Positions 55,255 through 64,000 of a stretch of DNA of 64,000 bases are shown here, piece by piece. A program made the position numbers and the translations under genes. The first letter of the stretch is position 1, and each line of letters begins with the position of its first letter. The DNA is from Pomphorhynchus laevis (Eukaryota > Acanthocephala > Palaeacanthocephala > Echinorhynchida > Pomphorhynchidae): contig WNNJ02000687.1 of NCBI GenBank assembly GCA_012934845.2, forward strand, positions 120,892 through 184,891, in the 5' to 3' direction. The notes under the pieces are model-generated. The model worked only from the letters and a program-made list of their open reading frames with translations. It made no database searches and was not told where the DNA came from.

Positions 55255-55740
55255 AAATTTTGATTTAGCATCATTATGTTTTGTTTATTTTATAATTATA
55301 TTAAATACGTAGACTCAGTTAGCTGATTTGATTTATCTTTTATTTGCGCTGACGACATTAGTCAACCACAAAACTCGCGAAATTATCCACAAATTAACTA
55401 ATGAAAATAAAGAAAAAACCATAAAGAGAAAAAATGTTTTATTCAAATAATTTATTTAAAATCAAATGTTTTATTCGGAATCATCGAATCAATAATAAAA
55501 ATGCACGGTTTTCCTGCGTATACCTTGAATTTCGCACTTTAAAAAACGAATTTAATCAAATAATTACATCATTATACCAATGGCGTCACGATGACGTCAC
55601 AATTTTATATAGGGAACAAAACCTGATAGCATAGCAGTTAATCCTGATGACTTCTAATTCTTATTCTAATACAACGTCGATTTATTATGTTTTGTTTGTT
55701 TTATAATTGTATTAAATACGTAGGCTCAGTTAGCTGATTT
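55255..55740 (+). mobile_element. Two Penelope-like 3' tails
   Basis: 55258-55335 and 55680-55742 both carry the distal PLE tail (ATTATGTTTTGTTTATTTTA, then TTAAATACGTAGACTCAG and TTAGCTGATTTGATT). 55610-55680 has the proximal part (AAACCTGATAGCATAGCAG, TGATGACTTCTAATTC). The frame at 55434-55634 between them is unassigned. Confidence 0.6.
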
Positions 55741-56245
55741 GATTTCTAAAGTATTTTGAATCATCCTTTTTAATTGCATTTTGTGTACCTTCAAAAATTG
55801 CCGAAATATTTAAAAAAATATTCTGCTTCATCTCACTCTTTCTAACCACTTTGTTCAACTTGTCTATCCGCAGCCGCACATTTCCTTCCAACTAAAAATG
55901 CGGCACTGTTAGCCCTCTTCTCAAGAAGCAATCTCTCAACTCTCACTACTTGATAATCTATGATCTTCTATCGTGGAATCATCTGCCCATTCATGTCCGC
56001 CATAAACATTAATGCCTTGTTTCAAACGCCAAATCCAATTCCATTTCAACAATTAACTAATTAATCTATTAATTTTGCTGTGCTCTTTTTATGTTATTGG
56101 TCTTGTAAGCGTGTAGTTGGCACGCATTTGCCACTTTAAATAAATTATTATTAAAATTATTATAAAGAATTATTGGATTCTTTATTCGGTATTTTACTAA
56201 TTTTTCAAATTATTTATTTTGAATGGAAATATTGAAAATGGAATA
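55735..56245 (+). mobile_element. Short internal-deletion derivative of family B, second copy
   Basis: Same composite as 43231-43685, in plus orientation: CTAAAGTATTTTGAATCATC and GTGTACCTTCAAAAATTGCC, then a family B RT N-terminal scrap (TTGTTCAACTTGTCTATCCG, AGAAGCAATCTCTCAACTC), an abrupt joint to the 3' end (ATCGTGGAATCATCTGCCC, GGCACGCATTTGCCAC), then TTATTGGATTCTTTATTCGG of PLE-like sequence. Two copies with the same internal joint imply that the deleted form itself was mobilised or duplicated. Confidence 0.65.
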
Positions 56246-56483
56246 TTCAATATTCTGATTTGATTTATAAAACTTTTGATATCTAAAATCCAATTTCGAA
56301 TTGCTATTGATACAGCCACATTAATTAGGAGGGCACATCATAATGTGGATAGAATTATACAGATGAGAGGACAAATTTTTGACAGAATAAAATCAGCGAC
56401 TTTTTTCTCTAATTAATCTGATGAAAAGTGAAAAGGCAAAATATTATTCCAAAAAATTAAATAGAGATCATGATAATCAGTAG

Positions 56484-56711
56484 TCATGGTTCTTCGACTT
56501 TAGCTTCACCGTCACTATCTTTGCGAAATGCGTTATCATTCCTGTCTTCAGTGCTTTCCGTTTGAACATCCTCGTTACTATCCTTACCTGGAACCCACAA
56601 TCCACTTTTAATGCATCTGTCCAAATGATATTCTGCATCCTGCTTTGGCATATTCAATAAAACTTGTTTGAGCGTTTCAACATTCTGCACCTCAAAACAC
56701 TTTTTCAATTC
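56484..56711 (-). CDS. Cdc37: Cdc37 Hsp90 co-chaperone, last exon
   Basis: Cdc37 loads protein kinases onto Hsp90 in the cytosol. This last exon encodes the C-terminal region: ELKKCFEVQNVETLKQVLLN, MPKQDAEYHLDRCIKSGLWV then PGKDSN and an acidic tail ending KVEEP and TGA (56486-56484). CFEVQNVE and the HLDRCIKSGLWVP block are hallmarks of the family. The acceptor AG is at 56713-56712 (minus strand), phase 0 with the previous exon (LPE joined to ELKKC). The six visible exons add up to about 313 residues. The family is usually near 380, so the N-terminal 70-100 residues, with the kinase-binding start, lie beyond base 64000. No breaks were seen, so the gene looks functional. Confidence 0.93.
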   Translation of the reverse strand, partial: ELKKCFEVQNVETLKQVLLNMPKQDAEYHLDRCIKSGLWVPGKDSNEDVQTESTEDRNDNAFRKDSDGEAKVEEP

Positions 56712-58204
56712 CTAAAGTAAAAAGATAGAATGTGTGATATTCAAACAATCAAGGATAGATCTACAGTTTCTGATTGAATAAAAAAATATACCGCACGTAT
56801 AAAATTGTGCACTTAACGGTGACAAAGTGCTGAATACTCACGTCTTATAATTTTCTCTTCATTTGTATTAGGGGAAACAATTGAATTTTTAAAAAATTAT
56901 TTTCTAGTTGTCAGTTATTGAAATGTAAAGTTCATGGTTTTAGCAAGTTAAAAAAGCAAGCCTTACTTGGATCATATTTTTAAGTTCAAATATTATAATA
57001 TGTGGTGGTATTTCATATTTTTAATATGAAATATTTTTAATTTGAAAGCCGCTTAATTAACTCTGATTTACGTTGCGGCATTTTACAATTTAAGTGAAAT
57101 TTTCCTGTCTGATTTTCAAATATTTAAATTATTAAATATTTGAAATTAGGGATAAAATAATTAAAATATTAAATATTAAAAGGCTTAATATCATTTTATA
57201 TTTAAACAAACAAGTTTATAAGTAATTACGATAAAATCTCTATTACTTGAAAATGCAATGATGCTAATATTCTTAATAAATGCAAGTAAAGCATAAAATT
57301 GTTCTTTGAACAATTTTATGTAGAAGATTGCAGGACTGATTTATTCGCTACATTCAAGAAAAAATGTCGTCATTTAAAGTTTTGCTAAGGATTTGATATT
57401 TTATTATATCTTTCTATTTAAAAAAGGAAATCAATGTGTTTGCCTATCACGAAACCCGAAAGCGGTCAACGATCAACAAGGAATTGATGTTACAGCAAAC
57501 TTGATTTTAAGACAGATCGCAAAGTAAAAGGATCAGCAGCACAATCTGCATTACATAGATTGCATAAAAAGCTTTGCGAACCTGATTTGAGATAGGATTA
57601 GCCAAGGCAGTTCGATGTAAGTTGAACCGGCATGACCATCTGACGAACTAACGATCAAGGAATAGAATCAAAACTGAATATGTTTATAGACATTTGAAAG
57701 AACTGTGATTTTAATTTTGCAATAATAATTATATGTAAAAAATATTTTAAATACATATTTTACTATAATAATTTTCTAATATTATAGTATTCCATATTCT
57801 TATTAAAAGTAACAAAACAATAATGAATAATAAATAATAAATAAATAAATAATAATTATTAAATAAATAATTTAATATTATTTCTAATTAATACGTTATT
57901 TATATTATAATTAATTTATATTATTATAAATTATATTATATTAAATTATATTTATTATAATTAATTTATACATATTTTTTAAATATATTTTTATATATTT
58001 AAAATATATTATATATATTTTTTAATTTATATTTTATAGTTTCCTTGGTCTTATTAAAAGTAACAAAAAAATAATATTAAATATTGCCAATATGTTCCAG
58101 AATATTGACAAAATATCAGCATAATTTTATTATTCTATTTAATAAACAAATATTTTATTGAATTTAAACTGAATAAAAAATATGTTGTATGTTGAATCAA
58201 AACC

Positions 58205-58660
58205 TGAATAATTTTCTGATTGTGGCACGATATTATCCTTACATGTATTGATCCTATTCTTGATACAGCATGACGCTACTAATCAGTCTGGGTAGGTCTC
58301 ATCAGCTGCTGACCCAGACCTACATTTCACGTTACGACACTTTTTATCTGCTTACTCCATACACTGGTGCTGATCGGATTCAAACTCAAGACGTTTGTAT
58401 CGCGATTAAACGCTACATCCACTAGACTGACTGCTCCAGCAGCCTGTCAAGGGTCACAATTAATGATGAATTTTCGAAATATTAATATATTTCTTTAAAT
58501 ATTTAACTTAATCATATTTACGTATATGTAATAAATATTTATATTATATTTATTTTACATTTTTATCTTGTTTTGAATTCAAATTGAGACCCACCCACGC
58601 TGATTAGTAGATTCCTGCTGTATCAAGAATAGGAACAGAATACTTGTGAATTTAAATTTA
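58205..58660. mobile_element. Foldback element J, copy 1, split by a tRNA-like insertion
   Basis: The left arm (58215-58345: TTGTGGCACGATATTATCC, ATTCTTGATACAGCATGACG, CTACTAATCAGTCTGGGTAG, CATCAGCTGCTGACCCAGAC) and part of the right arm (58590-58640: CTGATTAGTAGATTCCTGC, TATCAAGAATAGGAACAG) are inverted copies of each other. Between them lies the tRNA-like segment and AT-rich sequence. It is non-coding and MITE-like. Copy 2 follows at 58695. Confidence 0.65.
58363..58440 (-). repeat. tRNA-like SINE head
   Basis: On the minus strand: GCTGGAGCAGTCAG, CTAGTGGATGTAGCG (A-box-like), CGCGATACAAACG and GAGTTTGAATCC (B-box-like), then GATCAGCACCA with a terminal CCA. The outer GCTGGAG/GATCAGC pairing is only partial and the T stem does not close. 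I therefore call a tRNA-derived SINE or pseudogene rather than a functional tRNA. Confidence 0.35.
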
Positions 58661-58694
58661 ATTAATTAAATTTAACTTAATTGCATCTGTAAGC

Positions 58695-58915
58695 TGAATT
58701 TCTTCAGGTTGTGGCACGACAATATACTAACAGATATTGTTCGGATCTCATCAGCTACTGACCCAGACCTACATGTCATTGAAATGTAGGTCCGGGTCAG
58801 CAGCTGATGAGACCAATCCAGACTGATTAGTAGCGTCCTGCTGTATCAAGAATAGGAACAATACCTGTGAGGATAATGTCGTGTCACAATCAGAAGAATT
58901 TCAGCTCACAGATGC
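58695..58915. mobile_element. Foldback element J, copy 2
   Basis: A near-palindrome: GCTGAATTTCTTCAGGTTGT at the left end and its inverse ACAATCAGAAGAATTTCAGC at the right. The centre is at about 58780 (CCCAGACCTACATGTCATTG against AAATGTAGGTCCGGGTCAG). The left arm lacks about 40 bases that the right arm keeps (CTATTCTTGATACAGCAGG region on the opposite strand). No ORF. Confidence 0.75.
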
Positions 58916-59545
58916 GATCAAGTTAAATCAAATATATTTCTTTAATTGAAATTTAGCGATTCAATTTTTGATACGCCAAAAAAATTGAGGTTTATTCGTA
59001 GGTTTAGTTGTTATTTATTTGCATTTAAATATATCCAGATTGGTTCAACACATTATTTAATATGCAACACCAGATTCTACGAACCCGTAGTACAGGAAAC
59101 AACTAAATGAAAATAGAAAAAGATTTTCCATTGAAAATTTTCAACAATTGATAATTCTTGGAAGTGCAGCAAAAAATATGTGAAATTTTGAAGTGTTCAA
59201 GTAACAGCATAAGATAACAAAATAAAAAAATACAAAACTTTAAGGCTTTTCAGATAAATGAAAATTCTAATTCCATTTCAAATATTTAATGAAATTAAAT
59301 TGATTTTGTATGATGACTGCACTTTTCGTGGCACTGTGAAAAGAAGAAGCGAAAGCTTTTCATATCGGCAATGATTTAATTTTATAATTTTGCCTTATTT
59401 TAGTTTTTATGTCATTTTGAATTGTAAAATGGCATTGAATTATGTCATTTTGAAATGCATTGTCACCTGGGGAATAGTGGCATTCAAGGTGCCTTGTCAA
59501 ATATAAATTAAAACTAGATAGTTTATTACAATAATGAAGCCTAAC

Positions 59546-59614
59546 CTCAGGTAATGATTCCATTACTTCAATAGGGTCAAGACCACCGGGCCCAAGTCTT
59601 TGTTGACGTTCTTT
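59546..59614 (-). CDS. Cdc37: Cdc37, exon with the GPGGLDP motif
   Basis: 23 codons: KERQQRLGPGGLDPIEV then MESLPE. RLGPGGLDPxEVxESLPE is one of the best conserved stretches of Cdc37, in the middle/C-terminal region behind the Hsp90-binding part. Acceptor AG at 59616-59615, donor GT at 59545-59544, both on the minus strand; phase 0 on both sides. Confidence 0.93.
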
Positions 59615-59658
59615 CTATAACAAGGATTTTGTAAATAACTACAATAACTATCACGTAC

Positions 59659-59779
59659 CTCTTCTTCTTCTGCGATAAACTGGTCAATTTTTTCTTTCGC
59701 TCTCTTTCTAATTCGGTCCTTGAAAGCTTCGAGTTCTTCAGTAAATCCACTCATAGCATCCATATCATTTGACTTCATT
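59659..59779 (-). CDS. Cdc37: Cdc37, central exon
   Basis: Completes a lysine split with the previous exon, then 40 codons: MKSNDMDAMSGFTEELEAFK, DRIRKRAKEKIDQFIAEEEE. It matches the helical region before GPGGLDP (in vertebrates MKGFNDELEAFKERVRGRAK). Acceptor AG (59781-59780) and donor GTACGT (59658-59653) are consensus. The ATG near its start is internal, not the initiation codon. Confidence 0.93.
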
Positions 59780-60123
59780 CTATACTCATAAAAAGACGAA
59801 ATAAGAAACTAATAAAAATTACCAATTAATCTCGATAAGACAAATAGATATCCAGTCCCCATAAGACAGTCGGTAATCAATACCAAGATAATGTGAGTTT
59901 AAACAGGGGAAATCTGTTCACTTGTTTATCATGTAAGTGAACTGACATAACTTATCATTTATGATTGAATTATTTAATAGTTCAATTATTTCTTCGAAAA
60001 AGTAATATAAAGTAAGTTTCCCAAGTTTAATTATTGTTCAATTATTTCTTAATATCGGGAAATTTCACGTTTTTAAATACTTTTTGTTTAGAATAAATAA
60101 TTAAGTTAGTTGTGCAAACTTAC

Positions 60124-60239
60124 TTGGCAAAAAATGGACGAACACATCCTCTTGAATCTCGCTTCAATGTTTTGGCCAGTTCCAAAATGAATTGCAACGT
60201 GATTGCCTGACGAGCGACATGCCCCATTAGTTCATATTT
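60124..60239 (-). CDS. Cdc37: Cdc37, Hsp90-binding region exon
   Basis: 38 codons plus two bases: KYELMGHVARQAITLQFILE, LAKTLKRDSRGCVRPFFAK. It matches the Hsp90-binding segment (in vertebrates LMEQVAHQTIVMQFILELAK and DPRACFRQFFTK), which contacts the Hsp90 N-terminal domain. Acceptor AG 60241-60240, donor GTAAGT from 60123; phase 2 at the 3' end, completed by the next exon. Confidence 0.93.
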
Positions 60240-62300
60240 CTACAAACAAAAAATTAAAGATCTTAAATTATATTCACGAGAAACGTACATGCAATATAAG
60301 GAACTTTCGCTTCACACAAACAGCAGGAATAATGTTGGCTGCACAATGTTGGCAGATAATTAGAAAATTTAAGTGATTAATCTGCTTTAAAGATCATGTA
60401 TAAAATGCGTTTAAAATTAAAATCATTCTGACGATAATGCCCGGATTTCAAAGATGTTAGTTAATTAAATCCCAGCTAGTCGTCCTAAGCAAAATGCCTT
60501 AAGTACTAGTTGTTAAAATATGATAATGTTTAACAACAAATTATATATAAGTAACACGACAAAGAGTTCAAAGAATTTTTTCTTTGAAAACGTTTCGCCT
60601 TATTTTCGTCTTTATTTTGATGCGCGGACCGTCCTTATGCCTTTTTGTGGTTAAAACTTAGTGATATATAAGAAAGAATTTTTAGTTCAGACTAACAATT
60701 TATATATAAGAAAGTGAAGCAACAGTCAGCAACCACATCTGCTAAATAGAATAGGATGGTTTGTACAGCAAATTTTCTTGTTCGAGAGCGAAAGCCTCAG
60801 ACGTTTAAAAAGCGTGTCGAAAATGCCTTCTTTTACTGTCACAAGGCAACCGAAACGACCAGTGGATATTTCATTCTACTGATGATTGCTTCCGAGTACA
60901 CCATCATTTCGATGCTAAAAGTGGCCGTATAGAAGTGACATGGTGCCTGTAGTTCGTTGATCGAAACCAGTTTCAATCAGCAACTACATTGCATGCATAT
61001 GGGAAATTGTGTTGCCTGGCTGACTAGACTTCGATTCACGACTTTCGGGCACCATGTCACTTCTAGACGATCACTTTAGCATCGAAATGATGGAGTACTC
61101 GGCAACACTCATCAGTGGAATGAAGTTACCATTGGTCGTTTCGGTTGCCTGTGTGACATTGTGAATACAGGCGTTTCCGACACATTGCTTAATTGTCTTA
61201 GGCTTACGCTCTTAACCAGATCGAATTGCTGTACAGACCATCCTTTAACACTAGGCATAGGTTGTTGCTGAATTGTCGCTGCACTCGTTGGCATGTATAA
61301 TGGTGGTGCACGGATATGGTAGCTAAAACGACAGTATTTTGAGGATCTTCAAATGAAGTTATCTATAAAGGACAACAAATATAGATAACAAAGCGTTCCT
61401 TAAGTTCCTTTAAAATGCAAACATTTTAAGGAATTACAACTAGAACTTATTATTAACATCAAATTAATAGAGGAAATCTTTTAATTTTTGTATTATTGTG
61501 AATAATTTATAAAATACGTAGATCCAGTGATTTAAGTGATTCAGTGATTTAACTGATTTGTAATCATATATTAATAATAGATAATATAATACTTTAATGT
61601 TTTAAATCATAAATTATCTCTCAATTAAATGAAATGTTTCGACAAATTATTAGAAACAATGCATGTCCAAATAAATTTATTCAAACTAATATTTAAGAAG
61701 GATAGTATCGAGATGTTATTAAAATGGTAACAACCATAAGTAAACGTCAGAATAGCAAATAAAACGTTTTGAAAAATACAATCATGAAAAATGCAGTCAT
61801 CGATAATTTGAAAATGATGAATCTTATGCGATGTCAAAATCATAAAGAAAGCTTTTCGTAATTATAACCAAATATAACATACAAAATGTACCCGACATGC
61901 TCATATCAATTCGTTGACTATTTCAGTGCTTACTGATAGAAAAACACAGACGGATTAGCTTGTGAATACATTTCGTACGCGCATAAATTTTTCAGGGAAT
62001 TGTAATTCCCTGCAAAATACACAAGACCGATTTTACGCCAGCCTCGTGTGTACGAATCCATTACGAACTGATGTGCTTCGATCTAAGGAATAAATTAATC
62101 AAAATAAAAATTCCTTCACACCGTTTCCAAATTCCTAACAGCTTCGAGCTTAATAAACATATGCTCAGTTTTTATGTGCATTCAACTTGGAACTGTGTGC
62201 ATAAGCTAGAATCCGCTAGCTGCTTACTCCTTCGATAACACGAGGATAATTAACAAAACTTGGAAATTAATTTAAAAAAATTAAAAAATAATATACATAC
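60240..62300 (-). other. Cdc37 intron with long inverted repeat
   Basis: A 2.06-kb intron (donor GTATGT at 62300, acceptor TTTGTAG at 60240). It carries the foldback at 60714-61284, a 9-bp hairpin (CAGGGAATT/AATTCCCTG, 61991-62010), and otherwise AT-rich sequence with no other gene seen. Confidence 0.8.
60714..61284. mobile_element. Long inverted repeat (foldback) in a Cdc37 intron
   Basis: Arm 1 (60714-60950) and arm 2 (61047-61284) are inverted copies with scattered mismatches. Examples are GGATGGTTTGTACAGCAA (60758) against TTGCTGTACAGACCATCC (61231), and CATTTCGATGCTAAAAGTGG (60905) against TCACTTTAGCATCGAAATG (61071). The loop is about 96 bases. Arm 1 has an open frame of some 50 codons from ATG at 60758 (MVCTANFLVRERKPQTFKK), decayed in arm 2, so an inverted duplication of a coding fragment is possible. 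I do not recognise the protein. Confidence 0.75.
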
Positions 62301-62459
62301 CTCTTCCATTTCTAAATCAATACACCAAACAACTAAATAGTTCGCCGTGTCTTCATTAACCAATTCTGGATGATCACAAAGAAATTTCTCAGTATCTTGT
62401 ACTTTCCTCAGCATCCCAAAATGCTTGACATTTGATGCGTGTTTTTCAACAAATTTAGT
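62301..62459 (-). CDS. Cdc37: Cdc37, exon with the HFGML block
   Basis: 53 codons, phase 0 at both ends: TKFVEKHASNVKHFGMLRKV, QDTEKFLCDHPELVNEDTAN, YLVVWCIDLEMEE. FVEKY-x-KHFGMLR and ETANYLVIWCIDLE are signature blocks of Cdc37. Acceptor AG 62461-62460, donor GTATGT from 62300. Confidence 0.93.
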
Positions 62460-63424
62460 CTAGTTCAAATGAAGTATTAATTCATACTATAAAATCAACA
62501 ATGAATGTATTATAAAATTATCATAAGTCGACTTAATTGATAAGATGGTCTTGATCTATGGTAATACTCCGTATTGAAGTTATTTTGAGTGACATTCTTT
62601 TCTGATAAATAGCAGAAAACGCAGTTAGTTCGCACCAGCGTACAAACGAAACTAATAACAATATCACTATGTATTCCCTAAAGAACGCTAATAGTATGAT
62701 GATGATATAGAATGCTGGCTGGTATTTATGTGTCCTTGTGGGGAAAACGTAGTGATTTATTTATGAATACACCAGTGGGTTTCCCAGGGCAGGTGCAACA
62801 ACTGTTTAATGGCAGGTGTATATAAGCCTATCCTAGGGCATGTGTATATAAATTATACTGTAATATATACATTTCAAATCCTTTAAAGGATCCAACGAAC
62901 GACGCGATGTAACAACAAATGAATCACCTGATATGGATAGATATAGCCAAAATTTATCGAAAATAATCTTTTTCGAAAGATATGCAGGCTTCCGAAACGT
63001 CATCGAGATGGCTCACATACCATTGACTGTCATCACTGACGTCTATTAGTGACGAGAAGTATGCTGATCGTTGAGTGTAGTCCAGTTAAGTACCGACAGC
63101 AGTTTTAAACTCATTACCGCATTCCAATTGAATCCTAGACCGTAATATATTAAATCTGCCTGCATTAAAATTAAAAAAATAAAAAAATTTTCAAAGTTTC
63201 TGCGCAATGACGAGTAACAAATAAATTATCATTGTCGTAGCTGAAATGATAAATACAATTCCTCAATTTTTTGTTGGTTTCACTAACAAAAAACTAAAAT
63301 TCTCAAATATTTACTTTATTTTTAAACCAGATTTTTAATCCTGGTATAAACGCTTTCAACTAATATATTTACATTAAATAATAAATCAATAACTAGATTT
63401 AAATTTAACTATATAGATACTCAC
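62460..63424 (-). other. Cdc37 intron, about 1 kb
   Basis: Donor GTGAGT at 63424, acceptor CTAG at 62460. No gene or repeat recognised inside. Two imperfect CAGGGCA/CCTAGGGCATGTG-type segments (62785-62845) form a short local duplication around TGTATATAAG. Confidence 0.75.
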
Positions 63425-63673
63425 ATATCTCCTGGAGAAAGCTTCTTCGTCATTGTCGTCGTCCACTTCGACACTTTGAGGTTCAGCTTTTGTGATTATG
63501 GTTTTTGAAAACTTTTCTTGGCTGATAGTGTCGACATTCCATGGAGCCTTGTCTTCTTCGACTTTTATTTTCGCGTCTTCTACTTTCCACTCGGCTAATT
63601 CCTCGTCATATTCTTTTTTCATAGCTTGGCGTTTGACATCATCTCGCTCTGCACTGATATCGCGTTTCTTACA
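63425..63673 (-). CDS. Cdc37: Cdc37, exon with the PWNVDT motif
   Basis: 83 codons: CKKRDISAERDDVKRQAMKK, EYDEELAEWKVEDAKIKVEE, then DKAPWNVDTISQEKFSKTII, TKAEPQSVEVDDDNDEEAFS and RRY. The charged start is the end of the kinase-binding coiled coil. PWNVDTLSxxxFSK is a Cdc37 signature, followed by the usual acidic linker. Acceptor AG at 63675-63674 and donor GTGAGT from 63424. This is the most upstream exon in the window; the first exon(s), with the Met1 and phosphoserine region, are outside. Confidence 0.93.
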
Positions 63674-64000
63674 CTGTAAACTTAAGAAATTAACCAGATA
63701 GTTAACATCAAGAAAGAACATCAAAAATAAAGCGAAAAAAAGTACCGAAAAAAGCAAATATGAAAAAAACAGATTCAAGTAACCGATTGCATTTAAAATT
63801 CTTAACATCTTTAATAAAAAAGGATTATAATAAAATAATTTAATTTTTAATTATTATTAAATTATTATTAAATTATCATCTTTAATATTCACTCTTTAAC
63901 ATCTTAAATACTTAAATATCTCATAATATTAAATAAAGATTAAATTATAATATATTGGAAATATAATTCAATATTATAAATAAATATTTATTTAATATTG
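63674..64000 (-). other. Cdc37 intron (partial)
   Basis: AT-rich. The reading upstream of the acceptor on the minus strand is hydrophobic and shows no Cdc37 N-terminal sequence, so an intron runs off the window edge. Confidence 0.7.

Larger units (their letters stand above)
56712..59545 (-). other. Cdc37 last intron, 2.8 kb, with foldback elements
   Basis: Bounded by GTTAGG at its 5' end (59545) and TTTAG at its 3' end (56712). Contains a 13-bp perfect hairpin (CATAAAATTGTTC/GAACAATTTTATG, 57292-57320), a long AT-rich stretch (57720-58170) and the foldback and tRNA-like elements at 58205-58915. Confidence 0.8.

Noticed and set aside
58363-58440. A functional tRNA gene
   Set aside because: The T stem does not close, the acceptor stem pairs only partly and the B box departs from consensus, so only a tRNA-like SINE head is supported.
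63386-63808. The full 140-codon minus frame as the start of Cdc37 with a membrane-spanning leader
   Set aside because: The hydrophobic leader upstream of 63673 is intron sequence before a good acceptor site; Cdc37 is cytosolic and family homology starts at CKKRD.
1-64000. CRISPR arrays, operons or bacterial islands
   Set aside because: Spliced Cdc37, LINEs and Penelope-like elements show a eukaryotic genome, and the only regular short array (30843-31170) has no spacers.

Overview
The window looks like one end of a host gene set in a large transposon graveyard of an AT-rich arthropod genome, most likely an insect. Only one host gene is clearly recognisable: the C-terminal two thirds of the Hsp90 co-chaperone Cdc37, on the minus strand from 63673 down to 56484. 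It has six exons with consensus GT/AG junctions and compatible phases; its 5' exons lie beyond base 64000. The insect assignment is an inference from the Cdc37 sequence, the gene structure and the mix of LINE and Penelope-like families. I cannot name an order or species.

Almost everything from 1 to about 56250 is retroelement debris. I label the families by letter. Family A is an APE-type LINE with an RRM plus CCHC ORF1, an endonuclease and an RT (1384-5010, 28080-34600 split, 36040-39296, and a minus 3' fragment at 25900-26311). Family B is a CR1/L2-like LINE with a PHD-like ORF1 (6310-9125 split, 9355-13340 minus, 17880-19415, 31171-34102, and short derivatives near 43400, 45500 and 55900). 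Family F has an RT with a C-terminal CCHC motif and a restriction-like endonuclease (13440-15715 minus, 26360-28020, 34620-35030). Family G and relatives are further LINEs (1-1384, 5010-6250, 16220-17600, 21922-22845, 35391-36040). Penelope-like elements (PLEs) fill 40310-47100 and leave 3' tails at 20690-21450, 52500-53110 and 55255-55740.

The element I consider most interesting is at 47563-50388. It is a 2.8-kb insertion flanked by a 12-bp target-site duplication inside a dispersed repeat, and an unoccupied copy of the same repeat lies at 25350-25361. Within those ends it carries an RT with a YLDD active site, a CCHC knuckle, a restriction-like endonuclease, an acidic linker and an OTU deubiquitinase-like domain at its 3' end. 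This implies a LINE with a C-terminal OTU protease.

Other structures of note are hammerhead-like motifs in PLE terminal sequence, a 20-bp tandem array at the 5' end of one family B copy, an unrecognised ORF in a 1.4-kb block inserted in another family B copy, and two foldback (long inverted repeat) elements inside Cdc37 introns.

The elements do not form an operon or pathway. The layout records successive insertions: B into A, the OTU LINE into repeat D, an unknown block into B, and a tRNA-like SINE head into a foldback element. All reading was by eye, so element edges are good to a few tens of bases unless a duplication or splice site fixes them.
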